Positions 14,872 through 21,464 of a stretch of 40,222 nucleotides of DNA are shown in pieces; positions within the stretch are counted from its first letter, which is position 1, and every line of letters begins with the position of its first letter. Under the pieces are notes generated by a model that worked only from the letters and a program-made list of their open reading frames with translations, did not search any database and was not told the origin of the DNA. The stretch covers positions 1 through 40,222 of IMG/VR virus record IMGVR_UViG_3300033153_004578; one strand, given 5' to 3'. A program made the translations under genes and the position numbers. Source of the stretch: a virus.

Positions 14872-16134
14872 CTAGTATGCATCCTCAAGTGAGAACATCA
14901 TAAACGCCTCTTTCTGGCCCCTGCAGTGTGTGTCAATAGCATACCGGATGGCGTCCATGCCGTGGTTGAAATTGCTTACCGGCTCAGGAAGCACGTTGCC
15001 GTCTTTGTCCTCTTTCCACTTGTACAGGCACCGTTCTTTCCAGATATTCTCATCGGGATTCCAGTAATCGCCGCCATCAACGATATGAATGGTAAGGCTC
15101 TTGAGGTAGTCGATACCGGCCTTAACGGAGTCGGCTCCCTTCCTTGCAGGCTTTGCATTTATGCCGTTATCCTTTAGCTCCTGGATAGACTTTGGTTCCG
15201 CCGAATCGCAGTATACATCATCGGTGTCTGATATGCCTTTCTCTTTCATAATCCGTGCAAACTGCGGATTTGTCAAGCCTCGTTCATAAATGAGCTGCTC
15301 GGCCCAGAACTCATTAGACTTCCGGTATATCCTGACAAGCACCGCCGGATCAACGGAATAGCCAAAATCGACACCATAGAATATCTCATCAAACCAGGAA
15401 AAATCAGGAGTCGGAAGCTGTACTAAGTTCCAGTTGTAAATGATATCCTTAGCAATCGCCCAGCGCCCAAGCCGGAATATGCTGATGTGCGTTTTGTCAT
15501 CCAGCCGGTCAAGCACGTTCTGGTAATCATCTTTTACGGTATCGATAGGATTGTCTTTCAACGTGCTGTGGTGGAGATAAGAATCCGTCGTACTACCGGG
15601 CCCGATAAAGTCATCAGCTATGCCGTCGAAAAACATATTCTTTATCCACGGCCCGCGCGCCTCGTCCGGATTGAATGTCATGATGATTTGCTTGTATGAT
15701 GGCGTCTCCTCCCTCAGGCTCAGGTCGATTGTTATAAAATCGGACTTATTGAATTCCGTCGTCTCCTCAAGCCAGATGCTTGTAATGTTTTTTATGGACT
15801 TTATCTTTTCAGGATCGTCTATGCCCTCGAAAATAAGCTCGTTCGGCAGCCCACGGCTATTGTAAAACTTAATACTCCTGTCTGTTTTGTTGTAATCATA
15901 CCGGATCTTGCAACTATTCAGAAGCGTCAGGAACACCTCTATAACCGAGCCTTGCAGCGAGCGGCGGACTTTCCGCATAATCAAGAACCGGTGGTTGCCC
16001 TCTTTCCAGCATCTGAGAAGGACTTTCCGTGCTGCAAACTCGGACTTTCCGGAACCTCGGCCGCCGTAGAGCACAAGGTATCTCTCCTTCCTGCCAAAAA
16101 GCGGAAAGAAAGAGCTGCTGACTTTTAGCTCCAT
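14872..16134 (-). CDS. terL: Terminase large subunit (PBSX/Terminase_3 type)
   Basis: This 420-aa packaging motor has the ATPase Walker A at residues 24-31 (GGRGSGKS) and Walker B in TSIWLEETTEF (about 131-141, with the catalytic Glu). A coupling segment MTFNPDEARGPWIKN follows, and then YLHHSTLKDNP, which is typical of PBSX-like terminases. The RuvC-type nuclease begins at GVDFGYSVDPAVLV; later acidic residues include DDVYCDSAEP. It overlaps the small subunit by 1 bp. All motor and nuclease motifs appear intact. Confidence 0.95.
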   Translation of the reverse strand: MELKVSSSFFPLFGRKERYLVLYGGRGSGKSEFAARKVLLRCWKEGNHRFLIMRKVRRSLQGSVIEVFLTLLNSCKIRYDYNKTDRSIKFYNSRGLPNELIFEGIDDPEKIKSIKNITSIWLEETTEFNKSDFITIDLSLREETPSYKQIIMTFNPDEARGPWIKNMFFDGIADDFIGPGSTTDSYLHHSTLKDNPIDTVKDDYQNVLDRLDDKTHISIFRLGRWAIAKDIIYNWNLVQLPTPDFSWFDEIFYGVDFGYSVDPAVLVRIYRKSNEFWAEQLIYERGLTNPQFARIMKEKGISDTDDVYCDSAEPKSIQELKDNGINAKPARKGADSVKAGIDYLKSLTIHIVDGGDYWNPDENIWKERCLYKWKEDKDGNVLPEPVSNFNHGMDAIRYAIDTHCRGQKEAFMMFSLEDAY

Positions 16135-16706
16135 TATTTATCCTTCGCCTTCTCCGCCTGCGCCCCCACGCCATTAACCTGCACGACTTTGATCACCAGC
16201 TCGTTGTCTGTTTTTAGCTGGCCGTCGATATTGATATTCTCGCTGAACATGCTCATATATTTGCCGAGCAGTTCAAGCGATTTTTCTTTTGAATGGAATT
16301 TGATCTTGACCCTCTTGCCATCAAACTCAAACGATTTGATTGCACGTGTCACCTGTGGCGGCAAACGCTCGAATTCTTGTAGCGTTATGTATCCTTTGTT
16401 GGTTTTCAGGATATCGGCAAAATCAGAGAAGCCCATGATCTTCAGCTCGTTTAAAACCTGTTCTTTTGTGATGTCGGCATTTTGTAGTAATTGTTTTTTG
16501 TAATATTCGATTCTTTTCTGCACTTCAACTTTTTTCAATAGATTAGAACCGATGGCATAAGCCGTTTTTTTGCTATACTTTGCACGCTCTGCCGCATGTG
16601 TAGCATTGAAGTCAATAACGTATTCCTGGCAAAACTGATCCTGTTGTGGATTCAAGCTTCTTTCTTTTGAGGTTGTATGATCTTTACTATTTTTTTCCTT
16701 TCCCAT
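16134..16706 (-). CDS. terS: Terminase small subunit
   Basis: This 190-aa protein matches the Terminase_2 family (PF03592): LNPQQDQFCQEYVIDFNATH then AAERAKYSKKTAYAIGSNLL, a helix-turn-helix, KKVEVQKRIEYY and EQVLNELKIMGFSD. It would bind the packaging site and load the large subunit. The C-terminus is basic and less conserved. The ribosome site is weak (AAGGG about 11 bases before ATG), so coupling with upstream translation is possible. Confidence 0.9.
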   Translation of the reverse strand: MGKEKNSKDHTTSKERSLNPQQDQFCQEYVIDFNATHAAERAKYSKKTAYAIGSNLLKKVEVQKRIEYYKKQLLQNADITKEQVLNELKIMGFSDFADILKTNKGYITLQEFERLPPQVTRAIKSFEFDGKRVKIKFHSKEKSLELLGKYMSMFSENINIDGQLKTDNELVIKVVQVNGVGAQAEKAKDK

Positions 16707-16793
16707 ATTTTAGCAACCCTTGAGCATACTCTTTTCTTTTGCCCTTTCTTATAATTGCATGTTGATACCAGAAACACAACGAGCGTCGTTTTC
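16707..16793 (-). other. Intergenic gap before small terminase; possible tiny ORFs
   Basis: This 87-bp stretch has no convincing gene. Two overlapping frames are open into the terminase start: one from an ATG at the end of the upstream gene (about 49 codons) and one from a TTG (about 30 lysine-rich codons). Neither has a good ribosome site. A packaging site may lie here or inside the terS gene, but I cannot identify it. Confidence 0.35.
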
Positions 16794-17057
16794 CTAGCCA
16801 TCCATCCTGTTTTTGATATCCTTAATTTCTTGCTTTAGCTCTTTTAGCTCACGACAGATTCTCTCATTATTTAGCTCAATTTTCAACAACCTCTCTCCAT
16901 GAGCATAACACAAAAACCCGGGATTACCGGGATTCTTTGAATTCTTGTTATTCTTTTTCTCAAACTTTTTCGCCTTGTAAAAAAACACCGCATTTGTCAG
17001 CGTCCCAATAAGCGCTATTATAGCAACGATTATAGCCGTCCAATTCAGCGTAGTCAT
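16794..17057 (-). CDS. Small single-span membrane protein of the lysis region
   Basis: This 87-aa protein has one N-terminal transmembrane helix (WTAIIVAIIALIGTLTNAVFF), a Lys/Asn-rich linker and a C-terminal coiled coil (ICRELKELKQEIKDIKNRM). It could be an inner-membrane spanin partner for the lipoprotein, whose stop it overlaps by 4 bp. However, the positive charges right after the helix favour a cytoplasmic C-terminus, which argues for a holin or antiholin-type role instead. I leave the function open. Confidence 0.7.
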   Translation of the reverse strand: MTTLNWTAIIVAIIALIGTLTNAVFFYKAKKFEKKNNKNSKNPGNPGFLCYAHGERLLKIELNNERICRELKELKQEIKDIKNRMDG

Positions 17058-17359
17058 TTCAGCATCTTCCTGAGCTTGACAATCTCCGCCTGCAGCTCCT
17101 CAACCCATTGCAGGAATTCAGCATTCACCTTGTAATACCCGTCAGGCGTTGTCCCGAACGGATTCGCGAGCACCTCTGGTCCCGGCATAAGCACATCGTA
17201 CGACGGGTAAAGCGCCGGATCGTACGGCGTGCAGCTAATGGCGAGCAATGAGAAACAAATGCTTACGCACAGCAGCCAGGTCTTTATCCGCGCCGGTTTT
17301 AAGCGCTTTCTTACATGCCTTGAGAAGCCGTTTTCTCCGCCTTCTGTTAGTTTCAGCAT
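17054..17359 (-). CDS. Phage lipoprotein, outer spanin candidate
   Basis: This protein of about 101 aa has a basic N-region, a hydrophobic stretch and the lipobox LLAISC, followed by a proline-rich part (PYDPALYPSYDVLMPGPEVL) and a short C-terminal coil. The frame is open to a TTG at 17374, but the ATG at 17359 has a GAGGAG site 7 bases upstream. The N-region of about 30 residues is unusually long and overlaps the 71-aa gene in another frame. It suggests a diderm host and a role in outer-membrane disruption. Confidence 0.65.
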   Translation of the reverse strand: MLKLTEGGENGFSRHVRKRLKPARIKTWLLCVSICFSLLAISCTPYDPALYPSYDVLMPGPEVLANPFGTTPDGYYKVNAEFLQWVEELQAEIVKLRKMLK

Positions 17360-17450
17360 TGATGCTCTCCTCAATTTTTTTCCATGCCTCTATAGCCTCT
17401 AACAAAAGCTTCATGATATTATCGATATCAGGCGTCAAGTTTTTCTCCAA
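17235..17450 (-). CDS. Small basic protein of unknown function, TTG start
   Basis: This is a 71-aa helical protein with DNIMKLLLEAIEAWKKIEE and then a strongly basic NRRRRKRLLKACKKALK. It has no membrane segment. It starts with TTG, with a GGAGG 12 bases upstream that lies at the end of the zinc-ribbon gene. Its 3' 125 bp overlap the lipoprotein gene in another frame, an arrangement that recalls embedded Rz/Rz1 pairs but without the inner-membrane anchor. Confidence 0.55.
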   Translation of the reverse strand: MEKNLTPDIDNIMKLLLEAIEAWKKIEESINAETNRRRRKRLLKACKKALKTGADKDLAAVRKHLFLIARH

Positions 17451-17451
17451 T

Positions 17452-17634
17452 TTATTTAACTTCCTCCGTTACAATTAAAGCCCCTGTGATAAAACTTTTT
17501 CCCCCACAGTTAGGACAGGGAGGTAAATCCTTATCATCATTATTTGTCTGTAGACGACGCACGGGTATGATTGTTATAAATCCGCATTTTCTACAATGCA
17601 AATTCGCTTTCTCATTTGAAATATCTTTAGCCAT
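17452..17634 (-). CDS. Zinc-ribbon protein (60 aa)
   Basis: The 60-aa protein has two CxxC pairs, CRKCGF (residues about 14-19) and CPNCGGKSF (about 40-48), a classic zinc ribbon. It begins right after the endolysin stop and has a GAGATATGAG context. The function is unknown; small zinc ribbons often contact nucleic acids or RNA polymerase. Confidence 0.7.
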   Translation of the reverse strand: MAKDISNEKANLHCRKCGFITIIPVRRLQTNNDDKDLPPCPNCGGKSFITGALIVTEEVK

Positions 17635-17635
17635 C

Positions 17636-18196
17636 TCATATCTCCGTGAATTTGAACGGATCGCAGACCTTGTATTTCGGCCTGTACCCTATTGGCCGAA
17701 TCTTGATGAATGCGTTGCGCCGCACAGCCTCGTCTATTATGAGAAAATGCTTGAGCTGCCGGATGCTAAAATCATCCATGCACTTGGCGTAAAACTCCTC
17801 TCTCGAATACTGGCCGTAATGAGCGCTGAGGTGCGCGTCTTTTTTCATCTCGTAGTACAAGTCAAACTGCGGCCTGCCGCCACCGGATGCGCCGATAACC
17901 TGTGACTCGTTTACCGCAAGCTCGACGTGTGCGGCATAATCGTCCTTGAAGTAAAAAACGTGATCGCCGGGCCGTGTTACCTCGTTAAGTTCACGTTCGC
18001 CTTTCCGGAAATACTCCCACAAACCATGTGCGTTGTTGTCGTATTTGTGCGGATGAAGGCCGATTGACTTGCCGATCTCTACCAGAAAACCGGAACAATC
18101 CATGAAAAAGCTGTCATCACCGCCCCAGTAATACGGAGTGCCGAGAAACGAGAGCGCATATTCGACCATACGCTCCCTTTTTTGTGCCTCTAACAT
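17636..18196 (-). CDS. NlpC/P60 family endolysin
   Basis: This protein of about 186 aa is a predicted peptidoglycan endopeptidase. The catalytic Cys is in FFMDCSGFL after TPYYWGG, and the His is in YAAHVELAV about 55 residues later; both are typical of NlpC/P60. There is no signal peptide, so it would need the holin. The frame has an ATG at 18208, but that codon is itself part of the GGAGG site for the ATG at 18196, which I prefer. The C-terminal 60 residues have no recognisable binding domain. It leads the lysis genes and has its own candidate promoter. Confidence 0.85.
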   Translation of the reverse strand: MLEAQKRERMVEYALSFLGTPYYWGGDDSFFMDCSGFLVEIGKSIGLHPHKYDNNAHGLWEYFRKGERELNEVTRPGDHVFYFKDDYAAHVELAVNESQVIGASGGGRPQFDLYYEMKKDAHLSAHYGQYSREEFYAKCMDDFSIRQLKHFLIIDEAVRRNAFIKIRPIGYRPKYKVCDPFKFTEI

Positions 18197-18209
18197 ACTA
18201 TCCTCCATA

Positions 18210-18239
18210 AGCCTAAAATATTGGAATGGGATTTGTCAA
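18210..18239 (-). promoter_or_regulatory. Candidate promoter for the lysis genes
   Basis: A perfect TTGACA (18239-18234) stands just downstream of the 18-bp repeat array. The -10 is weak: TTAGGC at 17 bp or TAGGCT at 18 bp. Transcription would begin at or near the ribosome site GGAGG. It may depend on an activator bound at the array. Confidence 0.4.
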
Positions 18240-18256
18240 CCAAAAAGTGAAAGAGA

Positions 18257-18477
18257 CGCTCAATTATCGTGGTTTTCTCGAGGCGTGTGGCTCACTCGTT
18301 GTCAATGGTTTTCTCCTAAATTCTGGCTCGCTCATTGATCGTGGTTTTCTCATGCTTTATGGCTCGCTTGTCTCTTTTGGTTTTCTCTACAATCATGGCT
18401 CGCTCATTTATCCTGGTTTTCTCGGCTATAATGGCTCGCTCATTGATTCTGGTTTTCTTGCCCGTCGTGGCTCGCTC
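18257..18477 (-). repeat. Array of twelve 18-bp units with two alternating cores
   Basis: Read on the minus strand the units are GAGCGAGCCA plus 8 variable bases, then GAGAAAACCA plus 8 variable bases, alternating six times, with a GAGCG remnant at 18257-18261. Cores are nearly invariant (three single changes), while the 8-bp parts show no shared consensus. The period is exactly 18 bp. The array lies between the stop of the IS110-like gene (18483) and the lysis promoter. Iterons, operators or an RNA leader are possible. The plus strand is open for 86 codons, but that is expected from the cores and is not good evidence for a gene. Confidence 0.9.
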
Positions 18478-18482
18478 AATCG

Positions 18483-19220
18483 TTAGCTCTTCGGTTCGAT
18501 CATCTCGCTCGGATCAATGTAACCCTGATGACCCATCTTCTCGTGAGCATACGGCTTATTTGTTGGCAGCCCTTCGGCCTCTCTCCAGACAATCCACAGG
18601 TGCTGCAAAAATAGCTTGATCATCTTTCTCATTGCCTGCATATCAACATGTCCCAACCCGTAATAACCGTCTTTCTCGACTCTCTTGCCCTTCTCAAGAG
18701 GAAGCTTGTTCGACTCAATGATTTTTATCCCCTGGTTTTCCAGCCTCTTCGTCAGCGTCATTTTCTGGTTCTTGTAAAAATCATAATAAGCGCCTTTCGC
18801 CCTTATCAACGATTTCGCCAATCTCCAGCACATTGATTTTAACGTTTTGTTGTAATGGAGCTTCTCACCCTTCGTGATCCGCTCGGCTTTCCCATCAGAA
18901 TTAACGCCAAATCCAGCATATCTCCAGAGGTTGCTGACATGGACGGCCTTTTCAATATCAATGTGACCTATAACTTTCCCGATGTTTACAGGGCCGATCC
19001 CCTTGATCTTAGAAAACCAGGAATGAGCAGGATTCTTTTTCACTTCACCCTCAAGCAAATCATTCAGCCATTCCTCGACTTCAGCCAGCTTATCCAGGAC
19101 AAGATTTGTCAGCGTGTCTGTCCTCTCTTTTTTCGCAAGATGAGATTGTCTGACTTGCGCTGCAACTCTGGCTTTTTGGATGTAATCCAAACTGTCAACT
19201 ACCAAATTAATTCCTTTCAT
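18483..19220 (-). CDS. IS110-type transposase C-terminal domain protein lacking the RuvC half
   Basis: This 245-aa protein resembles the Transposase_20 domain of IS110 enzymes. SKIKGIGPVNIGKVIGHIDI is a helix-hairpin-helix at residues 70-89, LWRYAGFGVNSDGKAERITK carries Ser108 at the place of the family's catalytic Ser-x-Gly, and MCWRLAKSLIRAKGAYYDFY follows. The N-terminal 65 residues form a coiled coil; the RuvC-like DEDD domain of true IS110 enzymes is absent. The C-terminus (FLQHLWIVWREAEGLP, PYAHEKMGHQG) is typical of a phage-linked branch. No IS ends are seen. It may be a domesticated DNA-binding or recombination protein. Confidence 0.7.
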   Translation of the reverse strand: MKGINLVVDSLDYIQKARVAAQVRQSHLAKKERTDTLTNLVLDKLAEVEEWLNDLLEGEVKKNPAHSWFSKIKGIGPVNIGKVIGHIDIEKAVHVSNLWRYAGFGVNSDGKAERITKGEKLHYNKTLKSMCWRLAKSLIRAKGAYYDFYKNQKMTLTKRLENQGIKIIESNKLPLEKGKRVEKDGYYGLGHVDMQAMRKMIKLFLQHLWIVWREAEGLPTNKPYAHEKMGHQGYIDPSEMIEPKS

Positions 19221-19270
19221 TTTATGCCTCCTTTCTTCTCCCTCCCCAAAACCCTTAAATCCAAAACTTG

Positions 19271-19528
19271 TTACTTTGACCTTGCGACTTTCAGCAACCC
19301 ATATCCAGCGTTCGCGCCGATCGCAACCTGGATGACCAGCGCAATAAGCCCGACGTTAAACGCATCGCCGGAAAGAATCCAGTAATACGCCACAACGCCG
19401 CAGGACACAACGACCGAAAGCACGACCGCCGCTGTTTTCTCGACAACGACATTCACTTTCGCAAGCGCTGTCTTCAAAAACTGAGTCACAAGCCCGACAG
19501 TGATAACCATTTCCGCTATTGATGGCAT
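19271..19528 (-). CDS. Holin-like membrane protein
   Basis: This 85-aa protein has two or three transmembrane segments: a mildly hydrophobic N-terminal segment (IAEMVITVGLVTQFLKTAL), a strong second (AAVVLSVVVSCGVVAYYWIL) and a third (VGLIALVIQVAIGANAGYGL), with a short basic C-terminus. That fits class I/II holins. It has a good GGAGG site overlapping the upstream 51-aa gene. It sits 1 kb from the endolysin, separated by the IS110-like gene and the array, which is unusual. Confidence 0.65.
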   Translation of the reverse strand: MPSIAEMVITVGLVTQFLKTALAKVNVVVEKTAAVVLSVVVSCGVVAYYWILSGDAFNVGLIALVIQVAIGANAGYGLLKVARSK

Positions 19529-19535
19529 CTCTTAC

Positions 19536-19691
19536 TCACCTCCTTGTTTGTATATTTTCAAGGCGGATGCTTTGCTGCTCAAACTGCGCATGCCGCCAGG
19601 TTATTAATGAGCCTAAAAGCATGCCGAGAATAAACGCTGCGAATATTGTTATAACGACGAGGAAATATTTCTGGTCTTTGTTTAACTTCAT
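19536..19691 (-). CDS. Small single-span membrane protein (51 aa)
   Basis: The peptide starts MKLNKDQKYFLVVITIF, and a single helix runs through residues 9-32. A short hydrophilic C-terminus follows (WRHAQFEQQSIRLENIQ). It has a GGAGG site 8 bases before the ATG. The start overlaps the 28-aa gene stop (ATGA). N-in/C-out topology like a very short inner spanin is possible, but the protein is too short to span the periplasm. Confidence 0.65.
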   Translation of the reverse strand: MKLNKDQKYFLVVITIFAAFILGMLLGSLITWRHAQFEQQSIRLENIQTRR

Positions 19692-19774
19692 TTCATAAGC
19701 CTCCTAATCCGGCAGCCAAATGCTATACTGATAAATATTACGATAAACGCCGCAATAAGTATAATCTCAATCAT
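19688..19774 (-). CDS. Very small hydrophobic protein (28 aa)
   Basis: This is a 28-aa peptide, almost entirely one hydrophobic helix (MIEIILIAAFIVIFISIAFG) with a basic tail. Both ends overlap neighbouring genes by a few bases, and an AGAGG site precedes it. The tight packing makes translation plausible; the function is unknown. Confidence 0.55.
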   Translation of the reverse strand: MIEIILIAAFIVIFISIAFGCRIRRLMK

Positions 19775-19922
19775 CCTCTTCCACCCCCTTTTTCATACTC
19801 TTGAATCTTGCGCAGGGATAATCATTAACCTTGCGCAGCTCTTCTTTAATTGAGCAGAAGATAAGGTCAGAGCTTGAACACTCCTCAGCAAACAGGCATT
19901 TACCACAGATATATTGAATCAT
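19767..19922 (-). CDS. Small cysteine-rich protein (51 aa)
   Basis: The peptide begins MIQYICGKCLFAEECSSSDL and has a later C and PCARF, giving a CxxC-x5-C-x7-C...C pattern that could bind zinc or an iron-sulfur cluster. An AGGAGG site lies just before the ATG. The start overlaps the upstream 42-aa gene and the end overlaps the 28-aa gene. No family is recognised, but the pattern resembles small phage proteins that carry the consensus 'C..C.......C......K..L......PC..f'. Confidence 0.65.
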   Translation of the reverse strand: MIQYICGKCLFAEECSSSDLIFCSIKEELRKVNDYPCARFKSMKKGVEEDD

Positions 19923-20047
19923 TTCCGTCCTCCTGTAAAAAATCGTCTAAGCATTTCAGCCGCCCAGGAACCAAAACTAACTGCTGTCCATACAGCCGCT
20001 AATATGGCTGCTGCCAAAGCGATTAATATAATCCAATACCAACTCAT
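19919..20047 (-). CDS. Small single-span membrane protein (42 aa)
   Basis: The 42-aa peptide starts MSWYWIILIALAAAILAAVW, one clear transmembrane helix, and ends with a basic segment (MLRRFFTGGRK). It has a GGAGAGG site and overlaps the repeat-protein stop by ATGA. It forms the first of five consecutive tiny genes that lead to the holin. Confidence 0.6.
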   Translation of the reverse strand: MSWYWIILIALAAAILAAVWTAVSFGSWAAEMLRRFFTGGRK

Positions 20048-20808
20048 TTCACCTCTCCTTCCCATAGAATATCAGCATCCTCACCGCCATATAGCCTCCA
20101 TTTCTTACCGTTGAAAACTGGCACTAGACCCTGCATCCATAGATCAACAGCAGGCTGAAAAGGATACTCACCTTTTGTGTGGTTGACACCCTTCCACTTC
20201 TCTATAACTGGAGAAAATAAATAACCGACGTATGCCCTGACTGAATCCCTGACTGAATACCAGACTGAATACCAGACTGAACCCCAGACTGAACTCCAGC
20301 CCGAATCCGAGACTGGAACCCTGACTGAACTCCAGACTGAACTCCAGCCCGAATCCGAGACTGAACTCCAGACCGAATCCGAGACTGAACTCCTGACTGA
20401 ACTCCAGACTGAATCCCATTGTCTCAGTAATTCTAAATGCTCTTTTGTTATTGTATCTGGAGGTTTTATTTTGAATGGATGCACAGGATTACATGCCTCT
20501 TTGTATTTCCATTTGAAAACCTTCTCTGGCCTCAACTCTTCAAGTACTCGCAACTGCTTGAATCCACACTTGTTACCATCCTCTGCGTATGGTTTTCCCT
20601 CAACGAGGTACAATGAACAGGGAATTTCACCACCTATGAAGCATTGGTTCGGCTCACGACTGGCGTGGATGGCTGTGTTGGAGCACAGTTGAATCTTCCC
20701 CTTATTTGGACGCTTGACGGTTTTTCCAATATTATCTCGGTAGTTGATGGTTCTTCCCGTGTAGAAGTCCCAGCCGTCAGGTCTTGCTATTTTGTAGAAT
20801 TTATTCAT
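20044..20808 (-). CDS. Tetrapeptide-repeat protein with DUF7666-like head
   Basis: This 254-aa protein has three parts. Residues 1-128 form a head with GKIQLCSNTAIHASR, shared in pattern with the protein at 28523-29248 and similar to DUF7666. Residues 131-194 are 16 tandem four-residue units of the form [WRS]-[SDYG]-S-[VG]. Residues 195-254 form a C-terminal cap with FNGKKWRLYGGEDADILWEG. The repeat coding is almost regular at the DNA level (12 bp). No enzyme motif is visible. It is probably a rod or scaffold-like accessory protein; the role is unknown. Confidence 0.75.
   Translation of the reverse strand: MNKFYKIARPDGWDFYTGRTINYRDNIGKTVKRPNKGKIQLCSNTAIHASREPNQCFIGGEIPCSLYLVEGKPYAEDGNKCGFKQLRVLEELRPEKVFKWKYKEACNPVHPFKIKPPDTITKEHLELLRQWDSVWSSVRSSVSDSVWSSVSDSGWSSVWSSVRVPVSDSGWSSVWGSVWYSVWYSVRDSVRAYVGYLFSPVIEKWKGVNHTKGEYPFQPAVDLWMQGLVPVFNGKKWRLYGGEDADILWEGEVK
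20227..20418 (-). repeat. In-gene tandem 12-bp repeat (16 units)
   Basis: The stretch encodes the W-S-S-V type tetrapeptide array. Units such as TGGAGTTCAGTC and TCGGATTCGGTC recur with little change, showing recent expansion by slippage or recombination. Copy number probably varies between isolates. Confidence 0.9.
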
Positions 20809-21269
20809 TTCATCACCTCAATGCCATGCACTTTGAGCCATTCTGACAAAACATTAGTTGCTATTCTCAAATCATTTGAAACAAGATAATTTATTGGGGT
20901 TGCTTTTACTGCTTTGTCTATATCTATTATTATCTCCTCAATTTGCTCCCTTGTCACGGTTGGTTTTTGCTGTATTTGCTTTATCTTAGAATCAAATAAT
21001 CCTTGTTCATACCCAGCAGCAAAATCTTTGGATTCCAAATTAACCATTAAATAATACGCCCTCACAATCTCCTTGATTTGGGTGTAGGCTTGCTCATCTT
21101 CTATCTCACCATAATCCGAAACAGTCTCGAACCACTCATCCAGTTTTTCCAATAGTCGCTTTTCTGTCAGCTTTTCATCACTCATTTCTTCTCCTGTATG
21201 TGTGACCTTATCCCAGTACTCATAGTGTGAATCAAAATCACGTTTATCTGGTTTATCTAGTTTACTCAT
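20805..21269 (-). CDS. Hypothetical acidic helical protein
   Basis: This 154-aa protein begins MSKLDKPDKRDFDSHYEYWD and ends LSEWLKVHGIEVMK. It appears helical, with no cysteine cluster or membrane segment. It overlaps the repeat-protein start by 4 bp. An alternative ATG (MSDEKLTEKRLLEKLDEWFE) lies 28 codons inside. I do not recognise the family; early accessory genes of this size are often regulators or host-takeover proteins. Confidence 0.6.
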   Translation of the reverse strand: MSKLDKPDKRDFDSHYEYWDKVTHTGEEMSDEKLTEKRLLEKLDEWFETVSDYGEIEDEQAYTQIKEIVRAYYLMVNLESKDFAAGYEQGLFDSKIKQIQQKPTVTREQIEEIIIDIDKAVKATPINYLVSNDLRIATNVLSEWLKVHGIEVMK

Positions 21270-21449
21270 CTACTCCTCCTCTATAAATTGTTCCTTGATT
21301 GTCTCATCATCGAATGTGAGGAATTTCAGTATCAGTTTGAATACGCCTATCCATTCATCTACACCCACGTCTATATGGTCAAACTGGACGGCTAGGCTTG
21401 TCCCTCTGGTGTCCATAATCTGAATCCTTAGTTTCTCTTTTTCTCTCAT
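21270..21449 (-). CDS. Hypothetical protein (59 aa)
   Basis: This 59-aa peptide starts MREKEKLRIQIMDTRGTSLA and contains VDEWIGVFKLILKFLTF. It has a GGGGAGG site upstream and stops directly before the next ATG. The fold may be a short beta-beta-alpha unit. The function is unknown. Confidence 0.6.
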   Translation of the reverse strand: MREKEKLRIQIMDTRGTSLAVQFDHIDVGVDEWIGVFKLILKFLTFDDETIKEQFIEEE

Positions 21450-21464
21450 TTCATTACCTCCCCA

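Noticed and set aside
16707-16830. Extra gene of 49 codons or 30 codons before the small terminase
   Set aside because: Both frames are basic and lack a good ribosome site, and they overlap one another and the terminase start; the evidence was not enough for a CDS call.
18257-18477. CRISPR array
   Set aside because: The conserved cores are 10 bp and the variable parts 8 bp, far too short for repeats and spacers, and two different cores alternate. No cas gene is present.
18226-18486. Plus-strand 86-codon ORF of hexapeptides G-[FS]-L-x-x-x across the repeat array
   Set aside because: The frame follows from the fixed 18-bp period and stop-free cores; only about 22 codons are free to vary and their third base before each core is always T, so openness is expected by chance. 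It has no good ribosome site and runs against all other genes.
18483-19220. Complete IS110 insertion sequence
   Set aside because: Only the C-terminal transposase part is present, there is no RuvC domain, and I see no element ends or interrupted host gene. The gene is in line with its neighbours.
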